Positions 10,815-20,700 of a stretch of DNA of 64,000 nt are shown here, piece by piece (the first letter of the stretch is position 1; each line of letters starts with the position of its first letter). The notes under the pieces were generated by a model. The model was not told the DNA's origin. It saw only the letters and a program-made list of their open reading frames with translations, and made no database searches. This stretch comes from Paraglaciecola sp. 20A4 (lineage in GTDB: Bacteria; Pseudomonadota; Gammaproteobacteria; Enterobacterales; Alteromonadaceae). The DNA lies in NCBI RefSeq assembly GCF_011378905.1, contig NZ_WTPY01000006.1, positions 177,682 through 241,681 of the forward strand, written 5' to 3'. Position numbers and translations under genes: made by a program.

Positions 10815-12815
10815 TTAATCCATGATGTCTGATACTGGTGTACTGAAGACTTTGCTAAGTTCAGCTAAATTCACCGGTTTGGTGAAATGGAAATTAAACC
10901 CAACCGCTTTGGCTTTGCGCACGTCCTCTGCTTGACCATAACCGGTTAACGCCACAAGAAGTCGTTTGTTATTTTTATGAATGATTTTCTCTGCTACTTC
11001 ATAACCGTTCATATCAGGCAATCCGATATCGAGTAATACAATTTCGGGATCAAAATCATCAACGGATTTTAGTGCATGTCGAGCCGTATAGGCTGTCCTA
11101 ACGTCGTGCCCTTGAAAGGTTAATAGCTCTGCCATGGTATCAGCTGAGTCCGTATTGTCATCGACGACTAAAATACGCCTCAAGGTGTTTTGCAGTGGGT
11201 TTGGCTCTTGCTTGGCTAATTTGGGGCTGGCTATACTTGGCAAACGAATACTAAATCGTGACCCACAGCCCAAACCTTCGCTATAAACTATTACGTCACC
11301 CCCATGCATGTGCACTAAGCGCTGGACGATATTTAAACCTATGCCCAATCCTCCTTGTGAACGATCTAAGGTTTGGTTTGCCTGAGTAAATAACTCGAAT
11401 ACTTCATTTTGCATGGCAGGGGCGATCCCACAGCCGTTGTCAGACACGATAATTTCTGCCAGGTTCGAAGTACCTGCTATTTGAATGGTGATCTTACCGC
11501 CCGTCGGGGTGTATTTTACCGCGTTATTAATAATATTAGTCACGCACTGCACGAGTCGAGTCATGTCACCACTTACATAAGGTCTAAGTTCGATATCGAT
11601 AAGATCAATATGGTGATTTTTTGCCACTATTGCGCTGTGCAAGGATTCTAAGGCGACATTAACGACACTAAATAAGCTTACCGGTTCATGTTGTAAGGTT
11701 ATACGATTTTGGCTGATCCGCGATATGTCCAATAGGTCATCCATCAGGTGGGTCATGTGGGTGACTTGCCGGGCCAAAATATTGCCAATATTTTGTAACT
11801 TATCATCCTGTTGAGCCGACTGGGTGAGCATCTCACTGACATTTCGGATTGGGGCTAATGGGTTGCGCAACTCATGGGCCAACATCGCAAGAAACTCATC
11901 TTTTCGCCGGTCTTCTTCTTGCAGTGATTTATTTGCCATTACGCGCTCTGTTACATTAGTACCCTCGACTAATACTCCACTAACTTTGCCGTCTGGCGCT
12001 GATATTGGTTGATATATAAAATCAACATAAATGGGCTCCTTCGTACTGAAACTTAACGGAACAGCCACACCGTGATGACTTTTACCACTTTTATAAACTT
12101 CATCGAGCAAGGTGATAAAACCTTGCGAGGCTACTTCGGGTATAACATCTATTACCTTCTTACCTAAAATATCTTGTTGATTAAGCATTTCAAGATAATT
12201 GCGATTGGCATATTCGAAATAGTGTTCTGGGCCTTGCAGTACGCACATAAAACTTGGAGCTTGATCAAAAAGCGAGCGCCACCGAGCTTCCGCTATCTTC
12301 ATTCTTTGTTCGGCGAGCACGTGTTCTGTGGTTTCAGTGGCTATGACCAACAAGCCGCCGACACCGCACTCAGCGCTAGGATCATCAACAGGGCTGTAGC
12401 TATAGGTCCAATACATTTCTTCACGTTTACCGTTGCGTGTAATAAGAAGCAGTTGGTTTTCATTCCAAGTATGTCCGTTTCCCGACATGACACGTGTAAT
12501 TTGAGGTTCGATTTGAGTCCATATTTCTTCCCAGCACTCACGTCCTCGTTGACCCATTGAACTGGGGTGACGCTCGGATCCTAAGGTCAAAGAGTAGGGA
12601 TCATTATAAAATTGAATTAACTCTTTTCCCCACCAGAGCAGCATAGGATGGCCGGTTGATAAAAGTAAACGTAAACTGGTTTTTAACGGTTGCGGCCAGT
12701 CCTCTGGGTTGCCCAGTGGCGTTGTATTCCAGTCATAGGCGCGAATGCGGGCACCCATTTCGCCACCACCGGACATAAAATTTAGTTGGGTATTAGCAGT
12801 AAATTCTTGAACCAT
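10815..12815 (-). CDS. hybrid sensor histidine kinase (PAS, HisKA, HATPase, receiver)
   Basis: A soluble, 666-residue hybrid kinase with no transmembrane helix. An N-terminal sensor region (GARIRAYDW onward) and a PAS domain near residues 175-290 come first. The HisKA domain has phospho-accepting His314 in LAHELRNPL, followed by the ATPase domain (N-box NIINNAVKYTP, G-box GGLGIGL). A C-terminal receiver has the phospho-acceptor Asp596 (LLDIGLP) and the acidic pair VVDD. The frame opens at 12902, but the ATG at 12815 has GGAAG close upstream and fits the family start. No response regulator gene is adjacent; signal and target are unknown. Confidence 0.9.
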   Translation of the reverse strand: MVQEFTANTQLNFMSGGGEMGARIRAYDWNTTPLGNPEDWPQPLKTSLRLLLSTGHPMLLWWGKELIQFYNDPYSLTLGSERHPSSMGQRGRECWEEIWTQIEPQITRVMSGNGHTWNENQLLLITRNGKREEMYWTYSYSPVDDPSAECGVGGLLVIATETTEHVLAEQRMKIAEARWRSLFDQAPSFMCVLQGPEHYFEYANRNYLEMLNQQDILGKKVIDVIPEVASQGFITLLDEVYKSGKSHHGVAVPLSFSTKEPIYVDFIYQPISAPDGKVSGVLVEGTNVTERVMANKSLQEEDRRKDEFLAMLAHELRNPLAPIRNVSEMLTQSAQQDDKLQNIGNILARQVTHMTHLMDDLLDISRISQNRITLQHEPVSLFSVVNVALESLHSAIVAKNHHIDLIDIELRPYVSGDMTRLVQCVTNIINNAVKYTPTGGKITIQIAGTSNLAEIIVSDNGCGIAPAMQNEVFELFTQANQTLDRSQGGLGIGLNIVQRLVHMHGGDVIVYSEGLGCGSRFSIRLPSIASPKLAKQEPNPLQNTLRRILVVDDNTDSADTMAELLTFQGHDVRTAYTARHALKSVDDFDPEIVLLDIGLPDMNGYEVAEKIIHKNNKRLLVALTGYGQAEDVRKAKAVGFNFHFTKPVNLAELSKVFSTPVSDIMD

Positions 12816-13250
12816 AAATCTTCCAGCGCGGCGAAAGTGCCGATAGTAACCCCTTAAGTGAGTGAAAATACGCCAAGTTTGCTGTACCGATAGGGTTGGC
12901 ATATACCTAACGAATTGTTACTGAGGTTTTTTTAAATATCTGTCATAGCATATTATATAAATCAGGTTTTTGACTAAACGTTTTTCGCCAATAGCAGCAT
13001 TATATTTGTGAAGTAAATACCCGTAAGCGCCTTATAAGCAGGCCGGTAGGTAGTAGAATTGTTATTTTGTTTCGTAATAATGCAAGGTTATCTGCGTTAA
13101 ATTTCACGACTCGACAGTGTCAATTGGTCATTAATTGACTCGGTTTTCAAAGGAATATCCAGTTCGTTATAAATCCGTAGAACGTTTATAAACTTGACTT
13201 AGCGTGATACAAACGTGATGTCCAGAGCAAGTATTTAAATAACGGGGTTA
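12816..13250. other. about 435-bp intergenic region
   Basis: Upstream region of the kinase gene (minus) and of the Met-rich membrane protein gene (plus). No gene is convincing. A 7-bp inverted repeat GTCAATT / AATTGAC with 7-nt spacer lies at 13119-13139, about 110 bases before the plus-strand start. The alternative upstream start of the kinase (12902) lies inside it. Confidence 0.5.
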
Positions 13251-13634
13251 ATGATGATTAAAAAAAATATGGGCGTGATGCCTGACTTAGATCCCGTTCA
13301 TATGTTGTCTACCATGGCAGCTGAAAAAATGGGTACCCAAGTAAGCCTTACCACAGGTTGGATCATGCATTTTGCTATTGGTTCGATTGCTTGGGGTGGT
13401 ACGTTTGCCATATTTAATGCTGCTATACCGGGTCGCTCACAAATTGTAAAAGGCATAATTTTAGGTATTGCTGCGTGGCTGCTAATGATGATTGGCCCTA
13501 TGCCAATGAGTGGCGCAGGGTTATTTGGTCTTTCCATGGGGATCATGGCACCCATAATGACTTTTATGCTACATATTGTGTTTGGTGCGGTGATGGGGTT
13601 CACGTTTGCTAAATTACTAGGTCAAAATAGCTGA
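13251..13634 (+). CDS. small Met-rich membrane protein (DUF6789-like)
   Basis: A 127-residue protein with four hydrophobic segments (about residues 37-57, 65-83, 85-103 and 106-122). It is strikingly rich in Met (17 residues, about 13%) and Gly. It resembles the uncharacterised DUF6789 membrane family; that name is from memory of the pattern and not verified. Start: two adjacent ATGs at 13251 and 13254 follow a GGGG stretch. It is a single gene. Met clustering could indicate metal contact, but this is only a guess. Confidence 0.7.
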   Translation: MMIKKNMGVMPDLDPVHMLSTMAAEKMGTQVSLTTGWIMHFAIGSIAWGGTFAIFNAAIPGRSQIVKGIILGIAAWLLMMIGPMPMSGAGLFGLSMGIMAPIMTFMLHIVFGAVMGFTFAKLLGQNS

Positions 13635-13700
13635 GTTTTTATTTATTAAAGAATAAAGTTACGTTCGTAAACGCGATTTCGCATGGCTTTAAGACAGAGT

Positions 13701-13733
13701 AAAAACAGCCGGAGGAACAAGTCCTATCCGGCT
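13701..13733 (-). terminator. rho-independent terminator after the Lys-rich small gene
   Basis: Read on the minus strand, AGCCGGA-TA-GGA, loop CTTGT, TCC-TCCGGCT forms a bulged GC-rich hairpin followed by G then TTTTT. It begins about 17 bases after the stop of the 38-residue gene, so it supports that this tiny gene is a real transcription unit. Confidence 0.75.
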
Positions 13734-13749
13734 TGTCAATTGTGCGAGA

Positions 13750-13866
13750 TTACTTTGCTTTCTTAAGTTGTTTTTTCAACTTTTTCACTTTGCCTTCTTG
13801 CTTAGCAATTTTAGCTTTGCGGTTTTTGATTTCTTTTTTAAGAGCTTTTGCATTTGCTTTTGCCAT
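13750..13866 (-). CDS. 38-residue lysine-rich protein
   Basis: Starts ATG at 13866 with AGGAAG about 6 bases upstream and ends TAA at 13750; it is followed by a strong terminator. The product begins MAKANAKALKKEIK and ends KKQLKKAK. About 45% of residues are Lys, with Ala, and the pattern of a single amphipathic basic helix, similar in composition to histone H1-like or ribosome-associated basic peptides. A nucleic-acid-binding role is inferred from charge only. It is too short for usual gene callers. The neighbouring upstream gene (13914-14090) is on the same strand and also basic. Confidence 0.7.
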   Translation of the reverse strand: MAKANAKALKKEIKNRKAKIAKQEGKVKKLKKQLKKAK

Positions 13867-13913
13867 GGGATCTTCCTTTTTATATTAAGTTTAGTTTGTC
13901 ATCTACTCAGCCA

Positions 13914-14090
13914 TTACGCTTGTGAAGAAGGGCGATTGTGCTGAGTCATGAACTCGCGAATAAATCGACGAACTTCTCGGGCTGCACTCGTATCAAGCTC
14001 TTCGCATAAGTTTACAAACTCAGCACGCTCTTGATCATTAATGCGAACAATAAACTGACTATTTTTCTTCTTTGCTTTCTTAGCACTCAA
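13914..14090 (-). CDS. 58-residue RHH-like protein with TTG start
   Basis: The frame is closed upstream by TGA and has no ATG before the conserved-looking body; the best start is TTG at 14090 (ATA just before is unlikely). The product begins MSAKKAKKKNSQ and has a beta-strand-like FIVRIND followed by two helices (QERAEFVNLCEELD and AAREVRRFIREFM), the outline of a ribbon-helix-helix DNA-binding domain. It lies 47 bases upstream of the Lys-rich gene on the same strand and probably shares its transcript and terminator. The ribosome binding site is weak, so the start is uncertain, and so is function. Confidence 0.6.
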   Translation of the reverse strand: MSAKKAKKKNSQFIVRINDQERAEFVNLCEELDTSAAREVRRFIREFMTQHNRPSSQA

Positions 14091-14300
14091 TATATTGCCC
14101 GAACTGAATCACGATCTACCTGTTTTTAGTGTATATCAAATGTATATACGTGTATGCATTTTTTCTGGTAGTTAATTTACCATCATTTATCCACGATGTT
14201 GTTAAATCGGCTTAGCTCTTCAAATATTAATTGAAGGTGTTTGATGTATTCATGGCTTTTTAAAATAAGGAACTGAATTACAATGGCAGCATTAATTTAT

Positions 14301-14315
14301 TGATAATGATTATTT
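14301..14315. promoter_or_regulatory. Fur-box-like 7-1-7 palindrome
   Basis: TGATAAT-G-ATTATTT matches 13 of 15 positions of the 7-1-7 Fur consensus TGATAAT-N-ATTATCA. It ends 23 bases before the oxidoreductase start and just before its ribosome binding site, where a repressor could block initiation. A single AT-rich match of this kind can arise by chance. Confidence 0.35.
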
Positions 14316-14338
14316 TACTGGCTGTATTGGAGAACATA

Positions 14339-15340
14339 ATGAAAGCGATTGGTTATAGACACCCCAGCGAAGTGTTATTTGATGGCGCATTACAAGCGTA
14401 TGAATTTGATATACCAACGGCAACGGGTCGAGATTTATTGGTCGAGGTCAAAGCCATTTCTGTTAATCCGGTGGACGCAAAACTGCGCGCTAAAGTAAAC
14501 CCAGAGCCAAATATTAAAGTACTCGGCTACGACGGGGTCGGCATCGTGCGAGCCGTAGGTCAGGATGTGAGCTTGTTTAAAGCGGGTGATCGTGTTTTTT
14601 ACGCAGGTGATATGTCGCGCCAGGGTAGCAATGCAGAATTTCAATTAGTAGATGAGCGGATCGTCGGTTTAGCGCCTACCTCGATTTCGGATGCTCAGGC
14701 TGCCGCACTGCCGTTAACCGCCATTACTGCGTGGGAATTGCTATTTGATCGCCTGCAACTGACCCGCGAGAGCAAGCAAACATTGTTAATTATTGGTGCT
14801 GCTGGTGGTGTGGGCTCTATAATGGTTCAACTGGCTAAACAACTGACCGATGTTACCATTATTGCAACCGCGTCTAGGGAAGAAAGTGCTAAATGGGTGC
14901 AAAAATTAGGTGCTGACCACGTGATTAATCATCACAAGCCAATGAGCAAACAACTCGCCGAGCTCGGATTCGAGAGTATAGATAATATTGCCAGTCTAAC
15001 CAATACCAACGATCACTTTGCTGAAATAGTTGAGTGCATCGCTGCACAGGGTAAGTTTGCGCTAATCGATGACCCTGGCGCTATTGATGTGGGAGCTTTA
15101 AAGCGAAAGAGTGTGTCACTGCACTGGGAATTTATGTTTACCCGCTCGCTCTTTAAAACGGACGATATGCAAAAACAACATGAGATATTGACTCAAATAG
15201 CGCAGTTGGTTGATAACCACACTCTTGTTACTACGCTGGGTGAGAATTTAGGTCGAATAACGGTCGAAAATTTAATCAAGGCCCATAAGAAACTTGAGTC
15301 ACAAAGCTCAGTGGGTAAGTTGGTTTTGGAAGGTTTTTAG
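14339..15340 (+). CDS. zinc-type alcohol dehydrogenase-like / quinone oxidoreductase
   Basis: NADPH-dependent reductase of the medium-chain dehydrogenase superfamily, 333 residues. The N-terminal GroES-like domain (YRHPSEV, SVNPVDAKLR, LGYDGVGIV) is followed by the Rossmann domain with GAAGGVGSIMVQLAKQ. No zinc-ligand Cys pattern is visible, so it is the non-zinc, quinone-reductase-like type (adh_fam_1 style). The frame opens at 14300, but the ATG at 14339 follows TTGGAG with good spacing and the protein start MKAIGYR fits the family. It is a single gene; the substrate is not predictable. Confidence 0.9.
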   Translation: MKAIGYRHPSEVLFDGALQAYEFDIPTATGRDLLVEVKAISVNPVDAKLRAKVNPEPNIKVLGYDGVGIVRAVGQDVSLFKAGDRVFYAGDMSRQGSNAEFQLVDERIVGLAPTSISDAQAAALPLTAITAWELLFDRLQLTRESKQTLLIIGAAGGVGSIMVQLAKQLTDVTIIATASREESAKWVQKLGADHVINHHKPMSKQLAELGFESIDNIASLTNTNDHFAEIVECIAAQGKFALIDDPGAIDVGALKRKSVSLHWEFMFTRSLFKTDDMQKQHEILTQIAQLVDNHTLVTTLGENLGRITVENLIKAHKKLESQSSVGKLVLEGF

Positions 15341-15491
15341 GCCATACGATTTATCCCTTAAAATTTGTCCCTTGCAATGGGTCCATTGATATTTAACGCA
15401 GCATAATTTCGATTTACGTAATACGAAGTGATATACATCGGCAATGTGTCGGTGCTGTTAACGAACAAGAATACAAAAAGAAGAGATAGAT

Positions 15492-16655
15492 ATGAATTTA
15501 AAATCGAGCCCTAGGGGCGTGATTGCCACAGGATTAACACTCTTTACCTTAGTGGCTGCATCTGGGTTGATGATGAGGCAAGCGCACGGACATAGCCAAC
15601 CAGTTAATTCACAAAGCAGCGCTGAACAAGAGATAGGTCAGGAACTTGAAACATATGCTTCGTTTGAGGCTAATACGCCTCCAGGCAATATTGCGATAGG
15701 TCCTGATGGACGCAAGTTTCTGAGCGTACACGGTTTTTATGGCCAAGCCGTTAAAATGGTTGAGCTGTTTAACGACGGCTCGGTTAAACCCTATCCTACT
15801 GTTGCATGGGCATCGTCACCTGATGAAAATCAAATTGGTTTGTACAATGTATTGGGCGTTGATGTGGATCAAAAAGGTGTACTTTGGATGCTAGATACCT
15901 CTGATGAAGATCATGCTGGTCGACTTGTTGGTTGGAATACACGTACTGAGAGCCTTGAAAAAATTATTTATATCGCCAAGCCAATGATTAGGGCTAGTTC
16001 ATTTTTAAATGACCTCGCTATCGACAATAAAAACGGCAAAATTTATTTAGCCGATACCGCAGGTAACGGTCAAGCGGCGATTGTGGTGGTTGATATAAAA
16101 ACGGGTCAAACAAGGCGGGTACTTGAAGGCAGCCAGTTCACCCAAGCTGAAGACGTCGATATGACAATTGAAGGCCGGGTGATCACATTAGGAGGCCAGC
16201 CAGCACGTTTAGGTGTTAACCCAATTACTATTGATCCCGATTCGAAGTGGTTGTATTTCGGCTCTATGTCTGGCACATCTATCTACCGGATACTAACAGA
16301 CGATCTCATTGATAGTACTTTGGATACGGTCGCCCTTGAAGAGAAGATAAAGCGGTATGGAGACAAGTCACTATCTGATGGAATGACCATCGATGGCGCT
16401 GGGAATGTGTATGTAACATCGGTGACTCAGGGGGCCGTTGAAGTAACTGACAGCTCAGGAAATCGCCGCACTTTATATAAGGATCAGCGCATAGTTTGGC
16501 CTGATGGCTTTGCGAATGGAACAGATGGTTATATTTATTTTACCGTAAATGAGTTGCATCGCTCCCCTGTATTAAATGGCGGAGTAAATGCCAGCAAAGG
16601 GGAGTTTAAAGTGATGCGCTTCCCTGTGTTAGCAGAAGGTAGAGCAGATCGTTAA
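15492..16655 (+). CDS. major royal jelly/yellow family secreted protein
   Basis: A 387-residue exported six-bladed propeller-like protein. The signal segment (IATGLTLFTLVAASGL) ends near residue 32. The body shows MRJP/yellow family features: GNIAIGPDGRKFLSVHGFY, LGVDVDQKGVLWMLD, FLNDLAIDNKNGKIYLADT, and SDGMTIDGAGNVYVTSVTQGAVEV. The fold is related to SMP-30/gluconolactonase proteins, but enzymatic activity is unproven for the bacterial members. The start has AAGAGATAG upstream. It is a single gene with no evident partner. Confidence 0.85.
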   Translation: MNLKSSPRGVIATGLTLFTLVAASGLMMRQAHGHSQPVNSQSSAEQEIGQELETYASFEANTPPGNIAIGPDGRKFLSVHGFYGQAVKMVELFNDGSVKPYPTVAWASSPDENQIGLYNVLGVDVDQKGVLWMLDTSDEDHAGRLVGWNTRTESLEKIIYIAKPMIRASSFLNDLAIDNKNGKIYLADTAGNGQAAIVVVDIKTGQTRRVLEGSQFTQAEDVDMTIEGRVITLGGQPARLGVNPITIDPDSKWLYFGSMSGTSIYRILTDDLIDSTLDTVALEEKIKRYGDKSLSDGMTIDGAGNVYVTSVTQGAVEVTDSSGNRRTLYKDQRIVWPDGFANGTDGYIYFTVNELHRSPVLNGGVNASKGEFKVMRFPVLAEGRADR

Positions 16656-16881
16656 TTGGACCTTTCTCGATATTCAGTATTGGATCAGGTTATTCTGAGT
16701 CGATGACGTCTTGGTCATTCATATCCGGTGATCCGGGCGTTGTTATTTTACGTTACCAAAATAAAATTGACTCAATGCCAAAAGTTTAGTCCCCTCGTGC
16801 TTGAAATAATTAATATGGTTTATTGGTTTAAGCTATGGATATTGGATTATCGTTAAGAATTAATTTAATAGGAGAGACAAG

Positions 16882-17535
16882 TTGACCAGCCTTAAGCAAC
16901 AAACTGATGCGCAAATAGCAAAATCGAGGCAGGCCAAACCTGAGTTTATGCAGGCCATGGATAACTTGATGGAAAAAGCACGGGAATTTGAACAAGGTAA
17001 GGCGGCGCTTTTAGTCGGACAAAAGGCACCTAACTTTAGTTTACCTAATGCCCTAGGTGAGATAGTCACACTCGCCGATTTATGTGTCAACGGCCCAGTT
17101 GTGGTGACATTTTATCGAGGTGACTGGTGTCCGTATTGCAATTTACAACTTAGAGCATTGCAGGCTATTCTCGGCGATATTCATGAACTTGGCGCACAAT
17201 TGGTTGCTATTAGTCCGCAAGTACCCGATAAAAGTCTGTCGAAAAGTGAAAAAAGTGCATTAGCATTTCATGTTTTGTCAGACCAAGATGCCCAAGTTGC
17301 GTCATCTTATGGTGTTGCTTGGCAGGTACCAGAGCTTATTTTGCAGCATATGCGTAAAGACCGAGGTCTTGATTTAGTGCATATAAATAATGGCAATGGC
17401 AGTGTGTTACCCATCCCAGGTACATTTGTTTTAGGCGCTGATGGCGTTGTGCTTTGGCGTTATGTGGACGTTGATTACAGAACACGTGCTGAGCCAGCCG
17501 ATATACTTAACGCATTAAAGATATATCGCGCTTAG
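16882..17535 (+). CDS. peroxiredoxin-like (AhpC/TSA) protein, TTG start
   Basis: A thioredoxin-fold peroxiredoxin-like protein of 217 residues. After a charged N-terminal helix (about 1-45), the core begins VGQKAPNFSLPNALGE. The redox site DWCPYCNLQL has Cys83 and Cys86 in a CxxC, unlike the single peroxidatic Cys of classic AhpC. This subtype is annotated as peroxiredoxin-like. The start is TTG at 16882 with GGAG seven bases upstream and no ATG nearby. It probably reduces peroxides or disulfides in the cytoplasm, as no signal peptide is seen. Confidence 0.87.
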   Translation: MTSLKQQTDAQIAKSRQAKPEFMQAMDNLMEKAREFEQGKAALLVGQKAPNFSLPNALGEIVTLADLCVNGPVVVTFYRGDWCPYCNLQLRALQAILGDIHELGAQLVAISPQVPDKSLSKSEKSALAFHVLSDQDAQVASSYGVAWQVPELILQHMRKDRGLDLVHINNGNGSVLPIPGTFVLGADGVVLWRYVDVDYRTRAEPADILNALKIYRA

Positions 17536-17563
17536 AAAGCTGTCTGTGCAATGCGTATTTTGG

Positions 17564-17582
17564 GCTGAACATAGGGTTCAGC
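17564..17582. repeat. 7-bp perfect inverted repeat after the peroxiredoxin-like gene
   Basis: GCTGAAC (17564-17570) and GTTCAGC (17576-17582) pair with a 5-nt loop. It lies 29 bases after the stop. There is no T-run, so it is not a classical intrinsic terminator, though it could stabilise the 3' end of the transcript. Confidence 0.5.
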
Positions 17583-17723
17583 AGAATATAACGTAGTCTT
17601 TATAAGCTTATGCTTTGACAAGTTTAATGCCATTTCAACTTGTTGACCTAGTTCACTTTTCCGTATGCTAAGACACTATTCAACGACCAAACAATAGTGG
17701 TTTTATAAACAGTATTTTTGCTA

Positions 17724-17748
17724 CACTTGGGCATCAATTTCCCAAGTG
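17724..17748. repeat. 8-bp perfect inverted repeat in the recC leader
   Basis: CACTTGGG (17724-17731) and CCCAAGTG (17741-17748) are exact reverse complements with a 9-nt spacer. The right arm ends 9 bases before the preferred recC ATG and covers the only purine-rich stretch (AAGTGAAG) that could act as ribosome binding site. A hairpin here could reduce recC translation. Confidence 0.65.
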
Positions 17749-17757
17749 AAGTTCCCT

Positions 17758-20700
17758 ATGTTGCATCTGGTTCAATCTAATAAAATGGAAAGTCTTGCAG
17801 CCTACCTTATTGGTTGGCTTGGCGAGAGTAAAAGTACGATGACGAACGTATTTTCACCGGATGTAGTATTGGTTCAAAGCCCTGGAATGGCTCAGTGGTT
17901 GAAAATAGAGATAGGTCAAGCACTGGGTATCGCCGCGAATATCGATTTCCCTCTACCTTCGAGTTACATATGGCAGTTGTACAAAGGTTACGTAAACGAT
18001 TTGCCCGAACAATCCGCTTTTACTAAAGACAATATGACATGGAAGCTCATGCGCATTTTACCGGCTATGAGCGACAAGGACGAATTCGCTAGTATCGCGC
18101 AATATTTAAATGAAAATCAGCCTCTTAAGTTATACCAGTTGTGCCAAAAAATCGCTGATATCTATGATCAATACTTAGTTTATCGGCCTGAATGGATTTT
18201 AAGCTGGGAGAAAGGTGAAAATACTTTACCGGATACCGATGTTGCATCACAACCTTGGCAACCTGTTTTGTGGCGCTCCTTGGTCGACTTTGTTAAAGAG
18301 CTTAATGAATCACCTTATCATCGGGCCAATCTGCATCAACGTTTGCTCAGTGAGTTGGAAAACGCCAGTAGCCAAAAACCCGAGCCAAAGCCGCTGTTTG
18401 TCTTTGGTTTATCTGCAATGCCAGTTCAGCAGTTGGAAATTTTCGCAGCGTTGGCAAAAAGTCGTGACGTTATCATCTTTTGGTTTAATCCAAGTGCCCA
18501 TTATTGGGGCGATATTGTGGATAATAAGCAAGTATTGCAGGCTAAACTGCACAACCTATTAAAGCAAGCCAATGACGAATCAGATGGTGGCATCCATGGT
18601 GTGGACGATTACTTGCTGGTGGGTAATCCATTACTGGCGTCTTGGGGTAAGCAGGGCCGAGACTATCAAGATATGATTTTAGGCTTGGATGTAGAACAGC
18701 ATGAGGCCTTTATCGAACAGGAGCCTGAGAGTTTGCTCGGGCATATTCAACATGAGGTTTTAGCATTAACCCATCGGGGCGCTAGCGAACCCTTGCCGGC
18801 CCAAGAATTGCTGACAAACGGTTCGTTGTATCCAAAAATAGCGATTGAGCATCACGATACGTCACTTCAAGTGCATGCTTGTCATTCTGCGGTACGTGAG
18901 CTTGAAATACTGCATGATCAGTTATTGCACCTTTTTGAGCAAGATCCCGAACTGCACCCAGGGGATGTGATTGTAATGATGCCTGATGTCGCTAATTACG
19001 CGCCTATTATCGATGGGGTGTTTGGTGGCTCAGAAAGAGCCCTCAGCATCCCTTATGCGATTTCTGATCGCAATGCTCAGCAAGAATCCCCCTTACTCAA
19101 TAGCTTTGTTCAATTAATGTCTCTGCACCAGAGCCGTATCAGCTTATCTGATGTCCTGTCTTTGTGCGAAGTGCCGGCAATTCAACGTAAATTTGCTATT
19201 ACGCCTGACGAATTTGATTTGCTCAGTGTGTGGCTGGCTGACGCCGGTGTGCGATGGGGCTGGGACGGTGGCGACAAATCGCGTTGGGCATTGCCTAACG
19301 AAGCACAAAATACTTGGCTGTTCGGTCTGCAGCGATTGTTGGCCGGTTATGCCATGGATGGACAAGGTATGTTCGATGATTCATCTCAGCAAATTGCTCC
19401 ATACGAACATATAGAAGGGCAACATGTTATCGCCTTAGGTAAGTTTTATATGTTCAGTCGTGAGTTGGGTAAAGCATTAGCGTTTTGCCAATGCAAAGAT
19501 AGCCTTAAAGGTAAAATAACTGAAGCGCTTGAATTGATTGAGAATATTTATCTGCCTGATGATGACGACCAGCCATACCTTTTACAACTACGCCAATCTA
19601 TCGAGCAAATGAGTATGCACCAATGCCAATATGACGGTGAAATTGTGCACGATATTTTTTTTGCTGAGCTTGAAAAAAACCTGTCGAGTAAAGGCGTTGG
19701 GCAGCGGTTTTTGGCAGGGTATGTGAATTTTTGCACCCTTATGCCCATGCGTAGCGTGCCATTTAACGTTGTGTGTCTATTAGGCCTAAACGATGGTGAC
19801 TACCCACGTCAAGTCGTACCTGTAGGATTCGATTTAATGCGTATTGGCAAGGGCCGACGGGGAGACCGTTCACGTAGATTGGATGATAGATACCTATTTT
19901 TAGAGGCGATATTGTCAGCTCGTAAGCGCCTCTATTTGAGTTTTCAAGGGTTTAGCGCCAAGGATAATTCAGCACGTAGCCCATCGATATTGCTTAGTGA
20001 ATTACTGGAATACACGGAGCAAACATTTTGTTTAGCGGGTGACGAGACAGTTACGCCGCAAGCGTGTGCTCTAAACCTGTATCAACATATTTATCACGTT
20101 CATGCACTGCAGCCTTTTAACCCTATATATTTTAATGAGGGCAATGGGCAGTTAAGCATGAATAAAACTGGAACGCCGCCTGTGCAGCGCAGTTTTCAAA
20201 CGCACTGGTTACCGTTGGCGCAGCAACTTGTCGATGGGCATATTGTTAGCGACAAGCCAGTAGACTTTTGCCCTAATTCATTATCACCTTTGCCAGACTT
20301 AGCGCAAGTCACAGACGTTGAGCTGGATGAGCTCTTGTTGTTTTTCAGTAATCCGGCGAAAGCATTTTTTACCCAGCGCTGGCAGACCCGGCTAACCCGT
20401 ATTTATGATGTGCAAAGTGACGATGAACCTTTTGAGCTCGATGCTTTGTCACGATATATGTTAAACGAACGTTTTGTTACCACACAGCAAGATGATTGGA
20501 CGGTGCGTCTGCGGGCAGAGGGAAAATTGCCAACAGGCAATATCGCAGATATCAGCCTACAACCCATACGTAAACAATCACAAGCCTTAATTGACACCAT
20601 TGCCACCGTCATAGGCGGCTCGCTAGAACAGGTACCTCCGAAGCGGGCAGAAATTAACTTTGCGCTTAACTATATGCTACAGGATGGGCAGGACCGCGAT

